A stretch of 37,053 bases of DNA from IMG/VR virus record IMGVR_UViG_3300036859_000666, positions 1 to 37,053 of that record. One strand, 5' to 3'. A program made the position numbers and the translations under genes. Numbering within the stretch: position 1 is the stretch's first letter; each line of letters starts with the position of its first letter. This DNA is from a virus. Shown here piece by piece: positions 1 to 6,165 of the stretch. Under the pieces are notes generated by a model, which was not told where the DNA came from, searched no databases, and was given only the letters and a program-made list of their open reading frames with translations.

Positions 1-70
1 CCCCGGCGGCGGCCCCGGCGGCGGCCCGGGCGGCGTCCCCGGCGGCGGCCCGGGCGGCGGCCCCGGCGGC
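1..70. repeat. 12-bp minisatellite, left-edge portion
   Basis: Five full copies and two partial copies of a 12-bp unit, GGCGGC(G/T)(G/T)CCC(C/G/A) type on the plus strand. Each unit encodes four residues on the minus strand. It is the same array as at 36869-37053. Units differ at only two base positions, which swap the first residue (Gly, Arg or Trp) and the second (Ala or Asp). Because both window ends lie in it, it probably broke the assembly. Confidence 0.9.
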
Positions 71-511
71 ATATGCCTCTTCCTTGGCCTTGCGGATGAT
101 CGGGAGCGCGGCGTCGGCGAGCTCGGTCGACGTCAGCGCGGGGAGCGCCGCGATCTCGTCGGCGCGCGCCGTGAGCCCAGCCTTGCGCAGCCAGGTCGGC
201 GTGAACACCCGGACCAGCCAGTCGGTCGCCATCCACGCGCGGACCTCGTCAGCCTCTCGATCGCCGGCCGTACCCACGAGCCGCGGGATGAACGGCACGA
301 GGCGCTGGCGCTGCTCGTCGTCGAGCCGATCGTTGAGCGTGATGCCGAATGAGCGGAGGACGGGGCTCGTACAGACCGGCTGGTCGCCGTAGTCGACACC
401 CGCGAAGATGCTCACCCACTCGAGTAGGCACGCCTCGCCCTTATCGGCCTTGGCTTTGGAGTGCCCACCCGGCTCCAGATGGATCGTGGTCAGGTCGATG
501 TGGTGCGTCAC
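1..511 (-). CDS. Alanine-rich tetrapeptide-repeat protein, N-terminal part (gene continues at 37053)
   Basis: I recognise no function. Translation starts at a GTG (511-509) that overlaps the TGA of the upstream exonuclease gene in a GTGA arrangement. The first roughly 145 residues form a normal mixed-composition domain (VTHHIDLTTIHLEPGGHSKA onward, with several Trp and acidic residues). After the stretch KAKEEAY the protein becomes pure tetrapeptide repeats of the type (G/R)(A/D)AA and runs off the window edge. Joined to 37053-36701, the frame stays open and gives a 287-residue protein. The gene sits between the YqaJ-type exonuclease and RecT in one coupled operon, so a role connected with recombination, or an accessory protein carried with it, is inferred only from position. 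Confidence 0.8.
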   Translation of the reverse strand, partial: MTHHIDLTTIHLEPGGHSKAKADKGEACLLEWVSIFAGVDYGDQPVCTSPVLRSFGITLNDRLDDEQRQRLVPFIPRLVGTAGDREADEVRAWMATDWLVRVFTPTWLRKAGLTARADEIAALPALTSTELADAALPIIRKAKEEAYAAGAAARAAAGDAARAAAGAAAG

Positions 512-1566
512 GCGGGTTCCTCCTCGTCGAACTTGGGCGGGCCAAAGCGCCGGTCGCCTGGCTTGGTCTTGGTGTTGCTCGGGATCACGGCGTCGAGCCA
601 GGCCGTCACGCCGTCGACGTCGATGGGCTCGCCTTTCGCGTACAGCGACAGCGCGAGGTCGTACGAGGACCGCAGGTCCGCAGCCACCGCCTCCCAGGCG
701 ACCGTCTCGCGGTCCTTCGTGGTCTTCCAGGTGACCTCGCCGACGCCCGGCGCCACGAGCTTCGCGTAGCGCTTGCCCATGCGCGCCGTGATCCGGTTGC
801 GGGCGACGAGCTTGTCGGCCTCGGCCTGGTCGAGCCGGCGCTGGGCGTCGCGCAGGTCGAGCAGGTACCGTCGCAGCCGCTTGTCGGCCTCGAGGGTCTC
901 GCCCTCGTCGCGCGGGTAGATCGCGGCGAGCGCCTGGCGGGTGGCCTCCGAGCCGTCGACCGGGGGCTCGGTACGCGTCTGGACGTGGTCCCAGAACACG
1001 GCCTCGTGCTCGATGATGGCGTCCTCGGCGGCCTGCTCGCGGCGCACCGTGTAGATCTGGACCGCGTGCCGCCCGGCGATGAGCGCAGCGACGTCGGCCT
1101 CGGGCTCGTCGGTCACCGCCAGCTGGTGGAGGACCTGGGCGAGGACCTCGTCCGGGACTTCGTCGGTGCCTGGCTCGCCGTAGCCCTTGCCCCGCCCGCT
1201 GAACTTGAGCTCGACGGGCTTGCGCCCGGCGCGCCGATCGAGGCTCGCGAGCATGAAGCCGTGGACCGGGTGCTGGCGGAGGTTGTTCGCACGCCGGATC
1301 CGGACGCCGGTCGCCTCGGTGTACAGCTGGCTGATCAGCGGCTCGAGCGCCGTGCCCATGCGCATGGGCAGCGTCTCGAGCGGCGGCGGGACCAGACCCA
1401 GCTTGCGCGCCCACAGCCCGATCGGGCTCTCGTAGTCGCTCTCACCGATGACCGCGGCCGCCTCGCTCGCGCCGATGCCGAGCTCGAGGCGCGCCGCGAG
1501 CCACTCCGGCGTTCGCTGGCGGATCGGCAGGACCGTGGGCGACCTGCCGACTGCCGGCGCTGTCAT
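508..1566 (-). CDS. YqaJ-like phage exonuclease (lambda exonuclease fold)
   Basis: A 352-residue protein of the YqaJ viral recombinase family, which acts with a RecT-type annealing protein in phage recombination by resecting double-stranded ends. The N-terminal GASEAAAVIGESDYESPIGL stretch (about residues 32-51) is typical of the family. Candidate metal-binding residues are E75 (GTALEP), D110 (ASLDRR) and the E-x-K pair E119/K121 (PVELKFSG). The C-terminal third is charged and helical (LDLRDAQRRLDQAEADK). The start ATG at 1566 overlaps the upstream stop (ATGA). The downstream repeat gene begins inside its stop codon, and RecT follows after that gene across the window junction. A longer open frame upstream lacks family similarity and overlaps two coupled genes, so the internal start is preferred. 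Confidence 0.9.
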   Translation of the reverse strand: MTAPAVGRSPTVLPIRQRTPEWLAARLELGIGASEAAAVIGESDYESPIGLWARKLGLVPPPLETLPMRMGTALEPLISQLYTEATGVRIRRANNLRQHPVHGFMLASLDRRAGRKPVELKFSGRGKGYGEPGTDEVPDEVLAQVLHQLAVTDEPEADVAALIAGRHAVQIYTVRREQAAEDAIIEHEAVFWDHVQTRTEPPVDGSEATRQALAAIYPRDEGETLEADKRLRRYLLDLRDAQRRLDQAEADKLVARNRITARMGKRYAKLVAPGVGEVTWKTTKDRETVAWEAVAADLRSSYDLALSLYAKGEPIDVDGVTAWLDAVIPSNTKTKPGDRRFGPPKFDEEEPA

Positions 1567-1778
1567 CGCGCCACCGCCTCGGCGATGCGGGCGCCGACGT
1601 CGATCGAGAAGCCGGCACCCTCGTCGAGCAGCGTGACCGCCGGCTCGCGAAGGACCACGGATCCCACCGGGCGCACCTCGATCCTCACGCCGCCGCCGCC
1701 GGTCTCGACCACGAGCAGTTCTGCGGCGCTCGTCGTGAGCTTCATGGCGTGGCCCGCATCGACCCAGTCCGCCATCAT
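1563..1778 (-). CDS. Hypothetical 71-aa protein
   Basis: A small protein of 71 residues that I do not recognise. It begins MMADWVDAGHAMKLTTSAAE and has an alternating beta-strand look with a GGGG turn in the middle; there is no membrane segment and no cysteine. It is coupled on both sides by 4-nt ATGA overlaps, to the 117-aa gene before it and to the exonuclease after it. That is the main evidence that it is translated. Its position suggests an accessory early function. Confidence 0.7.
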   Translation of the reverse strand: MMADWVDAGHAMKLTTSAAELLVVETGGGGVRIEVRPVGSVVLREPAVTLLDEGAGFSIDVGARIAEAVAR

Positions 1779-2128
1779 CGATCGGACCCGGGGTAGGCGA
1801 AGTGGTCGCCGCGCTGGTCCTCGGCCTCGGTCGGGCGTTCAGCCTGGTCGAGCCGGATCCCCGCAGCCGCGAGCGCGACGCTGATCGCGCGCAGGTGGTC
1901 CCGGAGCAGCGCGACGCACGTCGGGCAGTGCCCCGAGCCCTCGAACCCGGCGCGAACCGTCCAGCGGACGCCGCACGGTGCGGGCCCCGGCAGCCGGCCG
2001 TCATCGACCGGCGGGAAGGCGTGAGCGGGCTCGGTCCAGCCCATCGCGCGCCAGACGTAGTCACCTGGCTCCTGGTCCGGCAGGCGGGGCGGCAGGGTCG
2101 GCGCTGCGGGCTGCTGGCTGTCGGTCAT
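1775..2128 (-). CDS. Hypothetical 117-aa protein with a Cys/His cluster
   Basis: An unrecognised early protein of 117 residues. The N-terminus is proline-rich (QQPAAPTLPPRLPDQEPGDY). A middle segment contains PCGVRW followed by GHCPTC, giving a C-x(n)-H-C-x2-C pattern that could bind zinc. The helix LLRDHLRAISVALAAAGIRL follows. The ATG at 2128 is preceded by GGAG about 9 nt upstream. It is the first gene after the stem-loop at 2176-2212, so it may start a transcriptional sub-unit, or be reached by read-through, leading into the recombination genes. Confidence 0.75.
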   Translation of the reverse strand: MTDSQQPAAPTLPPRLPDQEPGDYVWRAMGWTEPAHAFPPVDDGRLPGPAPCGVRWTVRAGFEGSGHCPTCVALLRDHLRAISVALAAAGIRLDQAERPTEAEDQRGDHFAYPGSDR

Positions 2129-2175
2129 CGGTCGGTGCTCCGTTGGAAGCGGGGGCGGAGGTCGGAGGTCGGGCT

Positions 2176-2212
2176 GGGGAGGCGAACGAGGTACCGGCTC
2201 GCTCGCCTCCCC
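2176..2212 (-). terminator. Strong stem-loop, probable terminator or attenuator
   Basis: A perfect 10-bp inverted repeat (GGGGAGGCGA / TCGCCTCCCC) extends inward by CGAG/CTCG after one mismatch, with a 7-nt loop. It lies just after the stop of the 70-aa gene (2220) and before the 117-aa gene. There is no clear T-run, so it may be a partial terminator separating the regulator and microprotein genes from the recombination genes. Confidence 0.55.
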
Positions 2213-2219
2213 GGATGAA

Positions 2220-2432
2220 TCAGGGGGCCGCGACTCGTGCGGGGGCAGGAGCCGCGGCCCGGGGTCGGCCGGCTTCCGGCGGCCGAGGCTCGACTCGAGC
2301 GTCTCCGCCGCGGCCCCCAGGCCCTACGGAGTCATCGAGTCGAGGCCCGGCGGCCTGACGCTGGCAGGTGGATCCGTTGACGCCGCACATCCGCTGGCAA
2401 CCGGGGCACAACGTGATGCGGTAGCGGCTCAC
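2220..2432 (-). CDS. Hypothetical 70-aa protein with N-terminal zinc-ribbon-like cysteines
   Basis: Starts at GTG (2432-2430), overlapping the TGA of the preceding 37-aa gene (GTGA). The N-terminus VSRYRITLCPGCQRMCGVNG, followed by STC, contains four cysteines (C-x2-C-x3-C-x6-C) that could bind a metal. The remainder is Arg/Pro/Ala-rich and probably disordered. A longer upstream open frame exists but collides with two coupled genes. No function is proposed. Confidence 0.6.
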   Translation of the reverse strand: MSRYRITLCPGCQRMCGVNGSTCQRQAAGPRLDDSVGPGGRGGDARVEPRPPEAGRPRAAAPAPARVAAP

Positions 2433-2542
2433 GAGACGGGCCCCGTGACGAGCGCGCAGGCCGCGACGAGGATCGCGATCAGGCCGATGAGCAGGGCCGC
2501 GACGTCGCCGCGTTGGCGGCGGTGCGCCTGGCGACCGGTCAT
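2429..2542 (-). CDS. 37-aa single-pass membrane microprotein
   Basis: A short gene encoding MTGRQAHRRQRGD followed by one hydrophobic segment (VAALLIGLIAILVAACALV) and a short tail. The basic N-terminus and hydrophobic core predict a single membrane helix with the N-terminus inside. The ATG overlaps the stop of the 117-residue zinc-ribbon gene (ACATGA), and its own stop overlaps the next GTG. It belongs to a run of tiny membrane proteins in this early operon. A host-envelope or defence-related role is possible but unproven. Confidence 0.6.
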   Translation of the reverse strand: MTGRQAHRRQRGDVAALLIGLIAILVAACALVTGPVS

Positions 2543-2892
2543 GTCCTCGCCTCGATCGCCGACCGAAGGGCGAGGTAGGCGGCCGCCGGGCTGTCGCCGT
2601 AGCTCGTCTGCCGGTTGTCAGGGCCACCGAGCGGCACCGGCTTCGCCAGCCCCGGATAGGGCCCGTTCCGCAGGGCGGTCGCCCGCCAGGCTCCGCGCCG
2701 GCCGAGGCGGTCGAGCCCGGTGAGCATCCAGCCGCCGCCAAGGTCCTCGTCGATGTTCGGCAGCCTGACCTCGCGGACGACGCTCGGGCAGTCGCAGTCG
2801 CCGCCCTTGCCGCAGTCGTCGATGAACTGAGCGGGCCCGCCGCAGGTCGGGCAGGAGCCGACGGAGATCGGAGCGAGCTGCCCGGTGGTCAT
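2539..2892 (-). CDS. Hypothetical 117-aa protein with N-terminal zinc ribbon
   Basis: Begins MTTGQLAPISVGSCPTCGGP. Four cysteines in CPTCGG and CGKGGDCDC make a zinc-ribbon-like knuckle in the first 40 residues. A compact domain follows with LGGGWMLTGLDRLGRRGAWR and a C-terminal helix AAAYLALRSAIEART. Family not recognised. The ATG at 2892 overlaps the stop of the 65-aa membrane gene; a 17-residue upstream extension is open but overlaps that gene and looks like read-through. Confidence 0.65.
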   Translation of the reverse strand: MTTGQLAPISVGSCPTCGGPAQFIDDCGKGGDCDCPSVVREVRLPNIDEDLGGGWMLTGLDRLGRRGAWRATALRNGPYPGLAKPVPLGGPDNRQTSYGDSPAAAYLALRSAIEART

Positions 2893-3086
2893 CGTGGCCG
2901 CCGCTCGTTCCACTGGCCGAGGGCCCGGTGGTCGACGCGGCACGACCAGTCGCCGCAGGCCGGCCGGCGGTCGGGAGGGGTCCAGGGCGCCTCGAGGTCC
3001 GGGTCCGGGCCGAGGACCGCGCGCCCGAGGAGCGCGAGGGCCACGAGCAACAGGAGGAACGACCCCACGGCCAACAGCAGGATCAT
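2889..3086 (-). CDS. 65-aa single-pass membrane protein
   Basis: Starts MILLLAVGSFLLLLVALALL, an N-terminal hydrophobic helix that predicts a membrane anchor or uncleaved signal. A soluble tail of about 40 residues follows with two cysteines (ACGDWSC) and several Arg and Trp. The ATG at 3086 overlaps the stop of the 26-aa gene, and the stop overlaps the next start. Function unknown. It is part of the early microprotein cluster. Confidence 0.6.
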   Translation of the reverse strand: MILLLAVGSFLLLLVALALLGRAVLGPDPDLEAPWTPPDRRPACGDWSCRVDHRALGQWNERRPR

Positions 3087-3163
3087 CGCGTCAGCCAGAG
3101 GTCGAGCAGCCCGATCGCCGCCACGAGCAGGAGCAGGGCGCCGACGGCATAGAGGGTGTCCAT
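3083..3163 (-). CDS. 26-aa hydrophobic microprotein
   Basis: A very small gene encoding MDTLYAVGALLLLVAAIGLL and DLWLTR, essentially one membrane helix with a charged C-terminus. Its ATG overlaps the stop of the HTH gene by one base (TGATG), and its stop overlaps the next ATG. The coupling on both sides argues for translation despite the size. Holin-like or regulatory roles are both conceivable, but the lysis cassette with its own holin is elsewhere. Confidence 0.5.
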   Translation of the reverse strand: MDTLYAVGALLLLVAAIGLLDLWLTR

Positions 3164-3372
3164 CACAGCGCGACCGCCGGGCGATCGTCGCGGCTGATGT
3201 CAAACCGTGCCAGCCACTTCGTGACCGTGATGCGATGGACGCCGAGCGATTCGGCGATCTCTTCCTGGGTGTGACGACGGTCGACATACAGCTCGCGGAG
3301 CAGCTCAGGGAGATCACGCCCGGTGCGTTGCTCCACCACCTGTTCGGCTCGGCTCTTGATTCGGTCGGGCAT
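3163..3372 (-). CDS. Small helix-turn-helix DNA-binding protein, first gene of the early left operon
   Basis: A 69-residue protein whose C-terminal half is a classic helix-turn-helix: RRHTQEEIAESLGVHRITVT followed by KWLARF (residues about 34-60). It resembles the small HTH regulators that control phage switches (Cro- or excisionase-like roles), though no exact family is claimed. An ATG 9 nt upstream (3381) would add MRD, but the -10 element TACATT at 3385-3380 overlaps that codon. The downstream ATG at 3372 sits about 7 nt after the -10, so a leaderless mRNA starting at 3372 is the better model. It diverges from the plus-strand XRE gene at 3511. Confidence 0.8.
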   Translation of the reverse strand: MPDRIKSRAEQVVEQRTGRDLPELLRELYVDRRHTQEEIAESLGVHRITVTKWLARFDISRDDRPAVAL

Positions 3373-3379
3373 GTCGCGC

Positions 3380-3409
3380 AATGTAGCGCACTCTCTACGT
3401 CGGCGTCAA
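3380..3409 (-). promoter_or_regulatory. Early left promoter, leaderless type
   Basis: On the minus strand TTGACG (3409-3404) and TACATT (3385-3380) are separated by 18 bp. The predicted transcription start falls at or near the ATG at 3372. Short GTAG/CTAC inverted motifs (3383-3398 and 3417-3425) flank it and could be operators for the divergent regulators. Confidence 0.65.
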
Positions 3410-3510
3410 CCCCTTACTACCGTAGGAGATTCGTCACCACGTTGCGAACCAGCGCCCTCGTCGCGAACCACGGCGCGCCAATCGTGCCGACGCTGCCTAC
3501 GCTCGCCCTC

Positions 3511-3894
3511 GTGCTGAGTGAGCAAGAGCGCAAAGACCGGCTCGCGTACTGGATTCGCGACACGATGGAACGTCGGAGCCTGACGCCGCCGAAGGTGGCG
3601 GTCCTGGTCGGCGTGTCCCGCAGCACGGTCACCGCGTGGGCTGCGGGCCGTTCCGTCCCGTCGATGATCTACCTCGGGCCGATCGCCTCCGCCCTGCGCG
3701 TGGATCCGCGGTTGTTCGCGGACCTGCCGGCGATCCCGCCTAGCGGGGCGGCCGAGTACCTAGTCGAGGCCGCCGAGTCAGGGTTCGCCGAAGGTGTACG
3801 GCGGGCTCGTCGACGCCGAGCGCCGCCAGGTCCCGATACGCCCGCTCGGTCAAGCGAGCGACGGCCTCGCGGTAGTGGAGCAGGATCCGGATGA
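3511..3894 (+). CDS. XRE-type HTH regulator, candidate lysogeny repressor
   Basis: On the plus strand, opposite to the early operon. The product of about 127 residues begins with GTG at 3511 (VLSEQERKDRLAYWIRDTME), followed by a recognisable Cro/C1-type HTH: LTPPKVAVLVGVSRSTVTAW and AAGRSVPS, then IASALRVDPRLFADLP. This is the domain expected of a phage repressor. No Shine-Dalgarno is visible before GTG, so the start is uncertain. The last 45 residues are Arg/Pro-rich and overlap the convergent 60-aa gene, so the C-terminus may be poorly constrained. Placement divergent to the leaderless HTH gene fits a lysis-lysogeny switch. Confidence 0.65.
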   Translation: MLSEQERKDRLAYWIRDTMERRSLTPPKVAVLVGVSRSTVTAWAAGRSVPSMIYLGPIASALRVDPRLFADLPAIPPSGAAEYLVEAAESGFAEGVRRARRRRAPPGPDTPARSSERRPRGSGAGSG

Positions 3895-3922
3895 CCGCCG
3901 GGTCGGTGATGGGTGTGGCCAT
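3740..3922 (-). CDS. Hypothetical 60-aa protein, convergent with the XRE gene
   Basis: Starts at ATG 3922 with a good Shine-Dalgarno (AGGAGAGGA) about 7 nt upstream. The first 40 residues (MATPITDPAVIRILLHYREA and VARLTERAYRDLAALGV) look like a real helical protein. The C-terminal part overlaps the antisense XRE frame by 155 nt and is Arg-rich, so the natural end is uncertain. No family recognised. It could be a small antagonist expressed against the regulator. Confidence 0.5.
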   Translation of the reverse strand: MATPITDPAVIRILLHYREAVARLTERAYRDLAALGVDEPAVHLRRTLTRRPRLGTRPPR

Positions 3923-3975
3923 GGCGGCGTCCTCTCCTGGGGCGCCTCGACCGCTCGGGCGGCCGACGGCTCTCC

Positions 3976-4005
3976 ACCGTAGACGACGGGCGCGGGCGGT
4001 TGCAA
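3976..4005 (-). promoter_or_regulatory. Putative promoter for the 60-aa gene
   Basis: On the minus strand TTGCAA (4005-4000) and TACGGT (3981-3976) have an 18-bp spacer, with the Shine-Dalgarno and ATG (3922) about 45 nt downstream. The -35 lies in a GTTGCAAC palindrome. This is a prediction from consensus only. Confidence 0.35.
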
Positions 4006-4013
4006 CGGCAACG

Positions 4014-4102
4014 GTCCACAATCCATTGACTTCGGTGTGGACGCGCACCACCGGTCGTGACGGGCTAGCTGTCACAACTCACGCACGAACGGCTGTGGAC
4101 AA
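4014..4102. other. Cluster of DnaA-box-like GTCCACA sites
   Basis: The roughly 200-bp gap 3923-4121 is the longest apparently non-coding stretch. It contains GTCCACA at 4014-4020, the inverse TGTGGAC at 4036-4042, and TGTGGACAA (inverse TTGTCCACA) at 4094-4102. TTGTCCACA matches the DnaA-box form described for high-GC actinobacteria. It could be a replication origin or operators for the flanking lysogeny genes. Three sites, two of them incomplete, are suggestive only. Confidence 0.35.
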
Positions 4103-4121
4103 GTAGGGGTTGGAGGTGGGC

Positions 4122-4496
4122 GTGAAGCGACTGATTGTTCTGGCGCTGCTCGTGGCTAGTTGCGGCGGAAGCCAGACCATCACGGGCTCGTTCGTTCTGA
4201 CCGATCCCGAGGTGGCGTGGACGCCGACCACTTGCGAGGGCACGGGCGGGTACTCCGACATCCGAGCCGGGACCGATGTCGTGGTCAAGAACGGGACCGG
4301 CACGATCATCGGCACCGCCGCCCTGGTCGCGGACCCCGAGCGGAGCGGTACGACGCGCTGCACCTACACCTTCGCCGTCCCGGTCAAGGATGCCGAGTTC
4401 TACGCCGTGTCGGTCGGCAGGCGCGGAGAACTGACCTACAGCAAGGCGGAGATGGAGGCTCAGGCCTGGACCGTCGGCTTCACGCTCGGCAAGTAG
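4122..4496 (+). CDS. Secreted lipoprotein, candidate lysogenic-conversion or exclusion factor
   Basis: A 124-residue plus-strand gene starting at GTG 4122, with GGAGG five nucleotides upstream. The N-terminus VKRLIVLALLVASCGGSQ is a textbook lipoprotein signal: basic start, hydrophobic core, and a lipobox (VAS-C) with Cys14 as the predicted lipidated residue. The mature domain is beta-rich with two further cysteines (TTCEGTGGYSDI and TTRCTYTF), which could form a disulfide. It would be displayed on the outer face of the host membrane. It lies in the lysogeny region opposite to the lytic genes and is closed by a strong terminator, as expected of a gene expressed from the prophage. Known prophage lipoproteins block superinfection at DNA entry; that role here is inference. 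Confidence 0.75.
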   Translation: MKRLIVLALLVASCGGSQTITGSFVLTDPEVAWTPTTCEGTGGYSDIRAGTDVVVKNGTGTIIGTAALVADPERSGTTRCTYTFAVPVKDAEFYAVSVGRRGELTYSKAEMEAQAWTVGFTLGK

Positions 4497-4526
4497 ATCC
4501 CCGTTCACCTGGCGCCGGACACGTCG

Positions 4527-4573
4527 AAACGGCCCCGTCCGGCTGGGAGGAGATCCAGCGGACGGGGCCGTTT
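4527..4573. terminator. Strong bidirectional terminator
   Basis: A perfect 15-bp inverted repeat AAACGGCCCCGTCCG / CGGACGGGGCCGTTT has a 17-nt loop and A/T ends on both sides, suited to ending the lipoprotein transcript (plus) and the late operon (minus). A smaller GC hairpin (GCCGGCG-TGA-CGCCGGC, 4576-4592) follows. The rest of 4497-4619 holds no gene. Confidence 0.85.
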
Positions 4574-4619
4574 GATGCCGGCGTGACGCCGGCAGGCGGC
4601 CTGGGGGAGCGCGGGGAGT

Positions 4620-4937
4620 TCAGCTCGGGTGGACTCGCTTGACGGCCCGGTCGATGCGGGGTCCGAGGACCTGGTCGATGCCGACCGCGGCGACAGCGCA
4701 CATCACCCAGGCGATGATCGCCTGCAGGACGCCGTCGGGGGTCTGGATGGCCGGCGTGACGATGACCGCCACGACGTAGGCGACGAGCGTCACGACGAAC
4801 GCCTGGAGGGATCCGGCGACCTGCGCGTTGAGCAGCGGAAAGACCGCCTTCAGCACCTCGACGAGCTGGCGGACCACGAGCGCAAAGGTGCCGGCGCCGG
4901 TGATCGTGAGCAGTGCCTCGAACGTGATCTGGTCCAT
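4620..4937 (-). CDS. Putative holin
   Basis: A 105-residue membrane protein with an amphipathic N-terminus, a first hydrophobic stretch (TITGAGTFALVVRQLVEVLK), a second (SLQAFVVTLVAYVVAVIVTP) and a third (VLQAIIAWVMCAVAAVGI), ending in a basic tail (RIDRAVKRVHPS). Size, three membrane segments and charged C-terminus fit phage holins. It is the last gene of the late operon, downstream of the putative endolysin, and its ATG overlaps the preceding stop (TGATG). No exact holin family is claimed. Confidence 0.75.
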   Translation of the reverse strand: MDQITFEALLTITGAGTFALVVRQLVEVLKAVFPLLNAQVAGSLQAFVVTLVAYVVAVIVTPAIQTPDGVLQAIIAWVMCAVAAVGIDQVLGPRIDRAVKRVHPS

Positions 4938-5341
4938 CAGATCTCCTGTGGCGCTTGATGGGCGACCGACGCGTCGTCCTCGGTCGGGGGCGGATCGTCG
5001 GGATGGGTGGGAACCGGGTCCGTCGGGACGTCGGGGTCAAGCTCGTCGACGTCGGTCGCGGCGACCGGCGCTGTGAGCGCGCCGGTCATACCGAACGTGC
5101 CGCTGCCGTCGTCGTTCAGGTGCCCCCAGGCAGAAGCGCTGACGATCCTCGTCTCGTTCGGGGCGCCGGCCAGGGCACCGATGCAGGCGAGCTGGGCGTC
5201 GACGGTCGCCTCGACCGTCTCGCGGAGGTCCGCGTCGAGACTGCCGAGGTAGCCCTCGAGGCCGGCCTTCGCCTTCGCGATCGACTCTTCGACGTTGGTG
5301 CCGCTCTCGGCGGTGTTGCTGATGCTCACGCTCCAGGACAC
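4937..5341 (-). CDS. Hypothetical 134-aa protein in the lysis cassette
   Basis: GTG start (5341-5339) preceded by a near-perfect Shine-Dalgarno AAGGAGGT placed in the end of the lysin gene. The sequence begins VSWSVSISNTAESGTNVEES and continues with a helical segment (IAKAKAGLEGYLGSLDADLR) and a beta segment. The tail is Pro/Asp-rich and acidic (DVPTDPVPTHPDDPPPTEDD), likely disordered. No signal peptide. Its place between lysin and holin suggests a lysis accessory or small virion protein; function unknown. Confidence 0.65.
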   Translation of the reverse strand: MSWSVSISNTAESGTNVEESIAKAKAGLEGYLGSLDADLRETVEATVDAQLACIGALAGAPNETRIVSASAWGHLNDDGSGTFGMTGALTAPVAATDVDELDPDVPTDPVPTHPDDPPPTEDDASVAHQAPQEI

Positions 5342-5343
5342 GA

Positions 5344-6165
5344 TCAGACCTCCTTGCTGTAGTTCTGGCTGATGTACGCGCCCTTCCGCGAGCCGTCGAG
5401 CAGCTTCACGAGGGTCACCGTGGCGCGCGGTCCGCGGGCCGGCCACGGGTAGCTCTTGGGCGCCGAGCACTTCGCGGAGAAGCCGCCGGTGTGCTCGCGA
5501 TCGCGGCCGGTGACCCGGCCGCTGACGACCGAGTAGACCAAGACGACGCCGGCGGGGACGCGCGCCCGGTAGTCGGGCACGACGTCGCGCCCGAAGGCGG
5601 CCCAGACGTAGCCCTGGCCGACGCGGATCGACAGGCCGCCCGCTTGGCCGATGACCAGGTTGCCAGCGGCGCGTTTCATCACCGCCCGGTCATAGACGGT
5701 GCCGTCGTGGCGGAACACGCCGGGCGCGCGACCGTCGGCGAGGGGGTCGTAGGTGGCGTGGAGCGTCTCGGTCATCGCGTGACCGCCGCGGAAGCCTCGG
5801 CCCGCGTCGTACTTCGAATCGGCGATGACGCCGTAATCGACCTGGACGATGCAGCTCTGGCCGGCCTTCCGGCGGCGCTCGTACTCGGTCCAGGTGACCT
5901 TCAACGTGCCCGTCCGGACCTCGGTGTAGACACCGTATCGCTCGCCGGCGACCCGGGCGACCTGGACGAGGTTGAGCCCGGGCGACTTCGGGTCCGGGAT
6001 CGGCTCGTCGGTCTGCAGGCGGATCGTCCGTCCCCCCGGATCCTTGGCCCCGCAGGTCGAGTGGTCGATGTGGTTACTGCAGGCGTGGGCCGTGCAGTCG
6101 ACGGGCCCGGTCGAGCCGGCGCCGATCTGGAACGAGGGGTCCGCGAGGTGGTTAGCGCAGCTCAT
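5344..6165 (-). CDS. Putative endolysin of cysteine-peptidase (C39-like) type
   Basis: A 273-residue protein directly before the holin in the late operon. Residues 12-35 contain SFQIGAGSTGPVDCTAHACS with Cys24 as candidate nucleophile. GFRGGHAM gives His129, and the adjacent ATYDPLADGR gives Asp140. This Cys, His, Asp order resembles C39-like and papain-like peptidases used by some phages of monoderm bacteria. The C-terminal half (LVIGQAGGLSIRVGQGYVWA onward) may be a cell-wall-binding or second domain. There is no signal peptide, so holin-dependent release is expected. Assignment rests on the catalytic-residue pattern and gene position. A virion-associated peptidase is the alternative. Confidence 0.55.
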   Translation of the reverse strand: MSCANHLADPSFQIGAGSTGPVDCTAHACSNHIDHSTCGAKDPGGRTIRLQTDEPIPDPKSPGLNLVQVARVAGERYGVYTEVRTGTLKVTWTEYERRRKAGQSCIVQVDYGVIADSKYDAGRGFRGGHAMTETLHATYDPLADGRAPGVFRHDGTVYDRAVMKRAAGNLVIGQAGGLSIRVGQGYVWAAFGRDVVPDYRARVPAGVVLVYSVVSGRVTGRDREHTGGFSAKCSAPKSYPWPARGPRATVTLVKLLDGSRKGAYISQNYSKEV

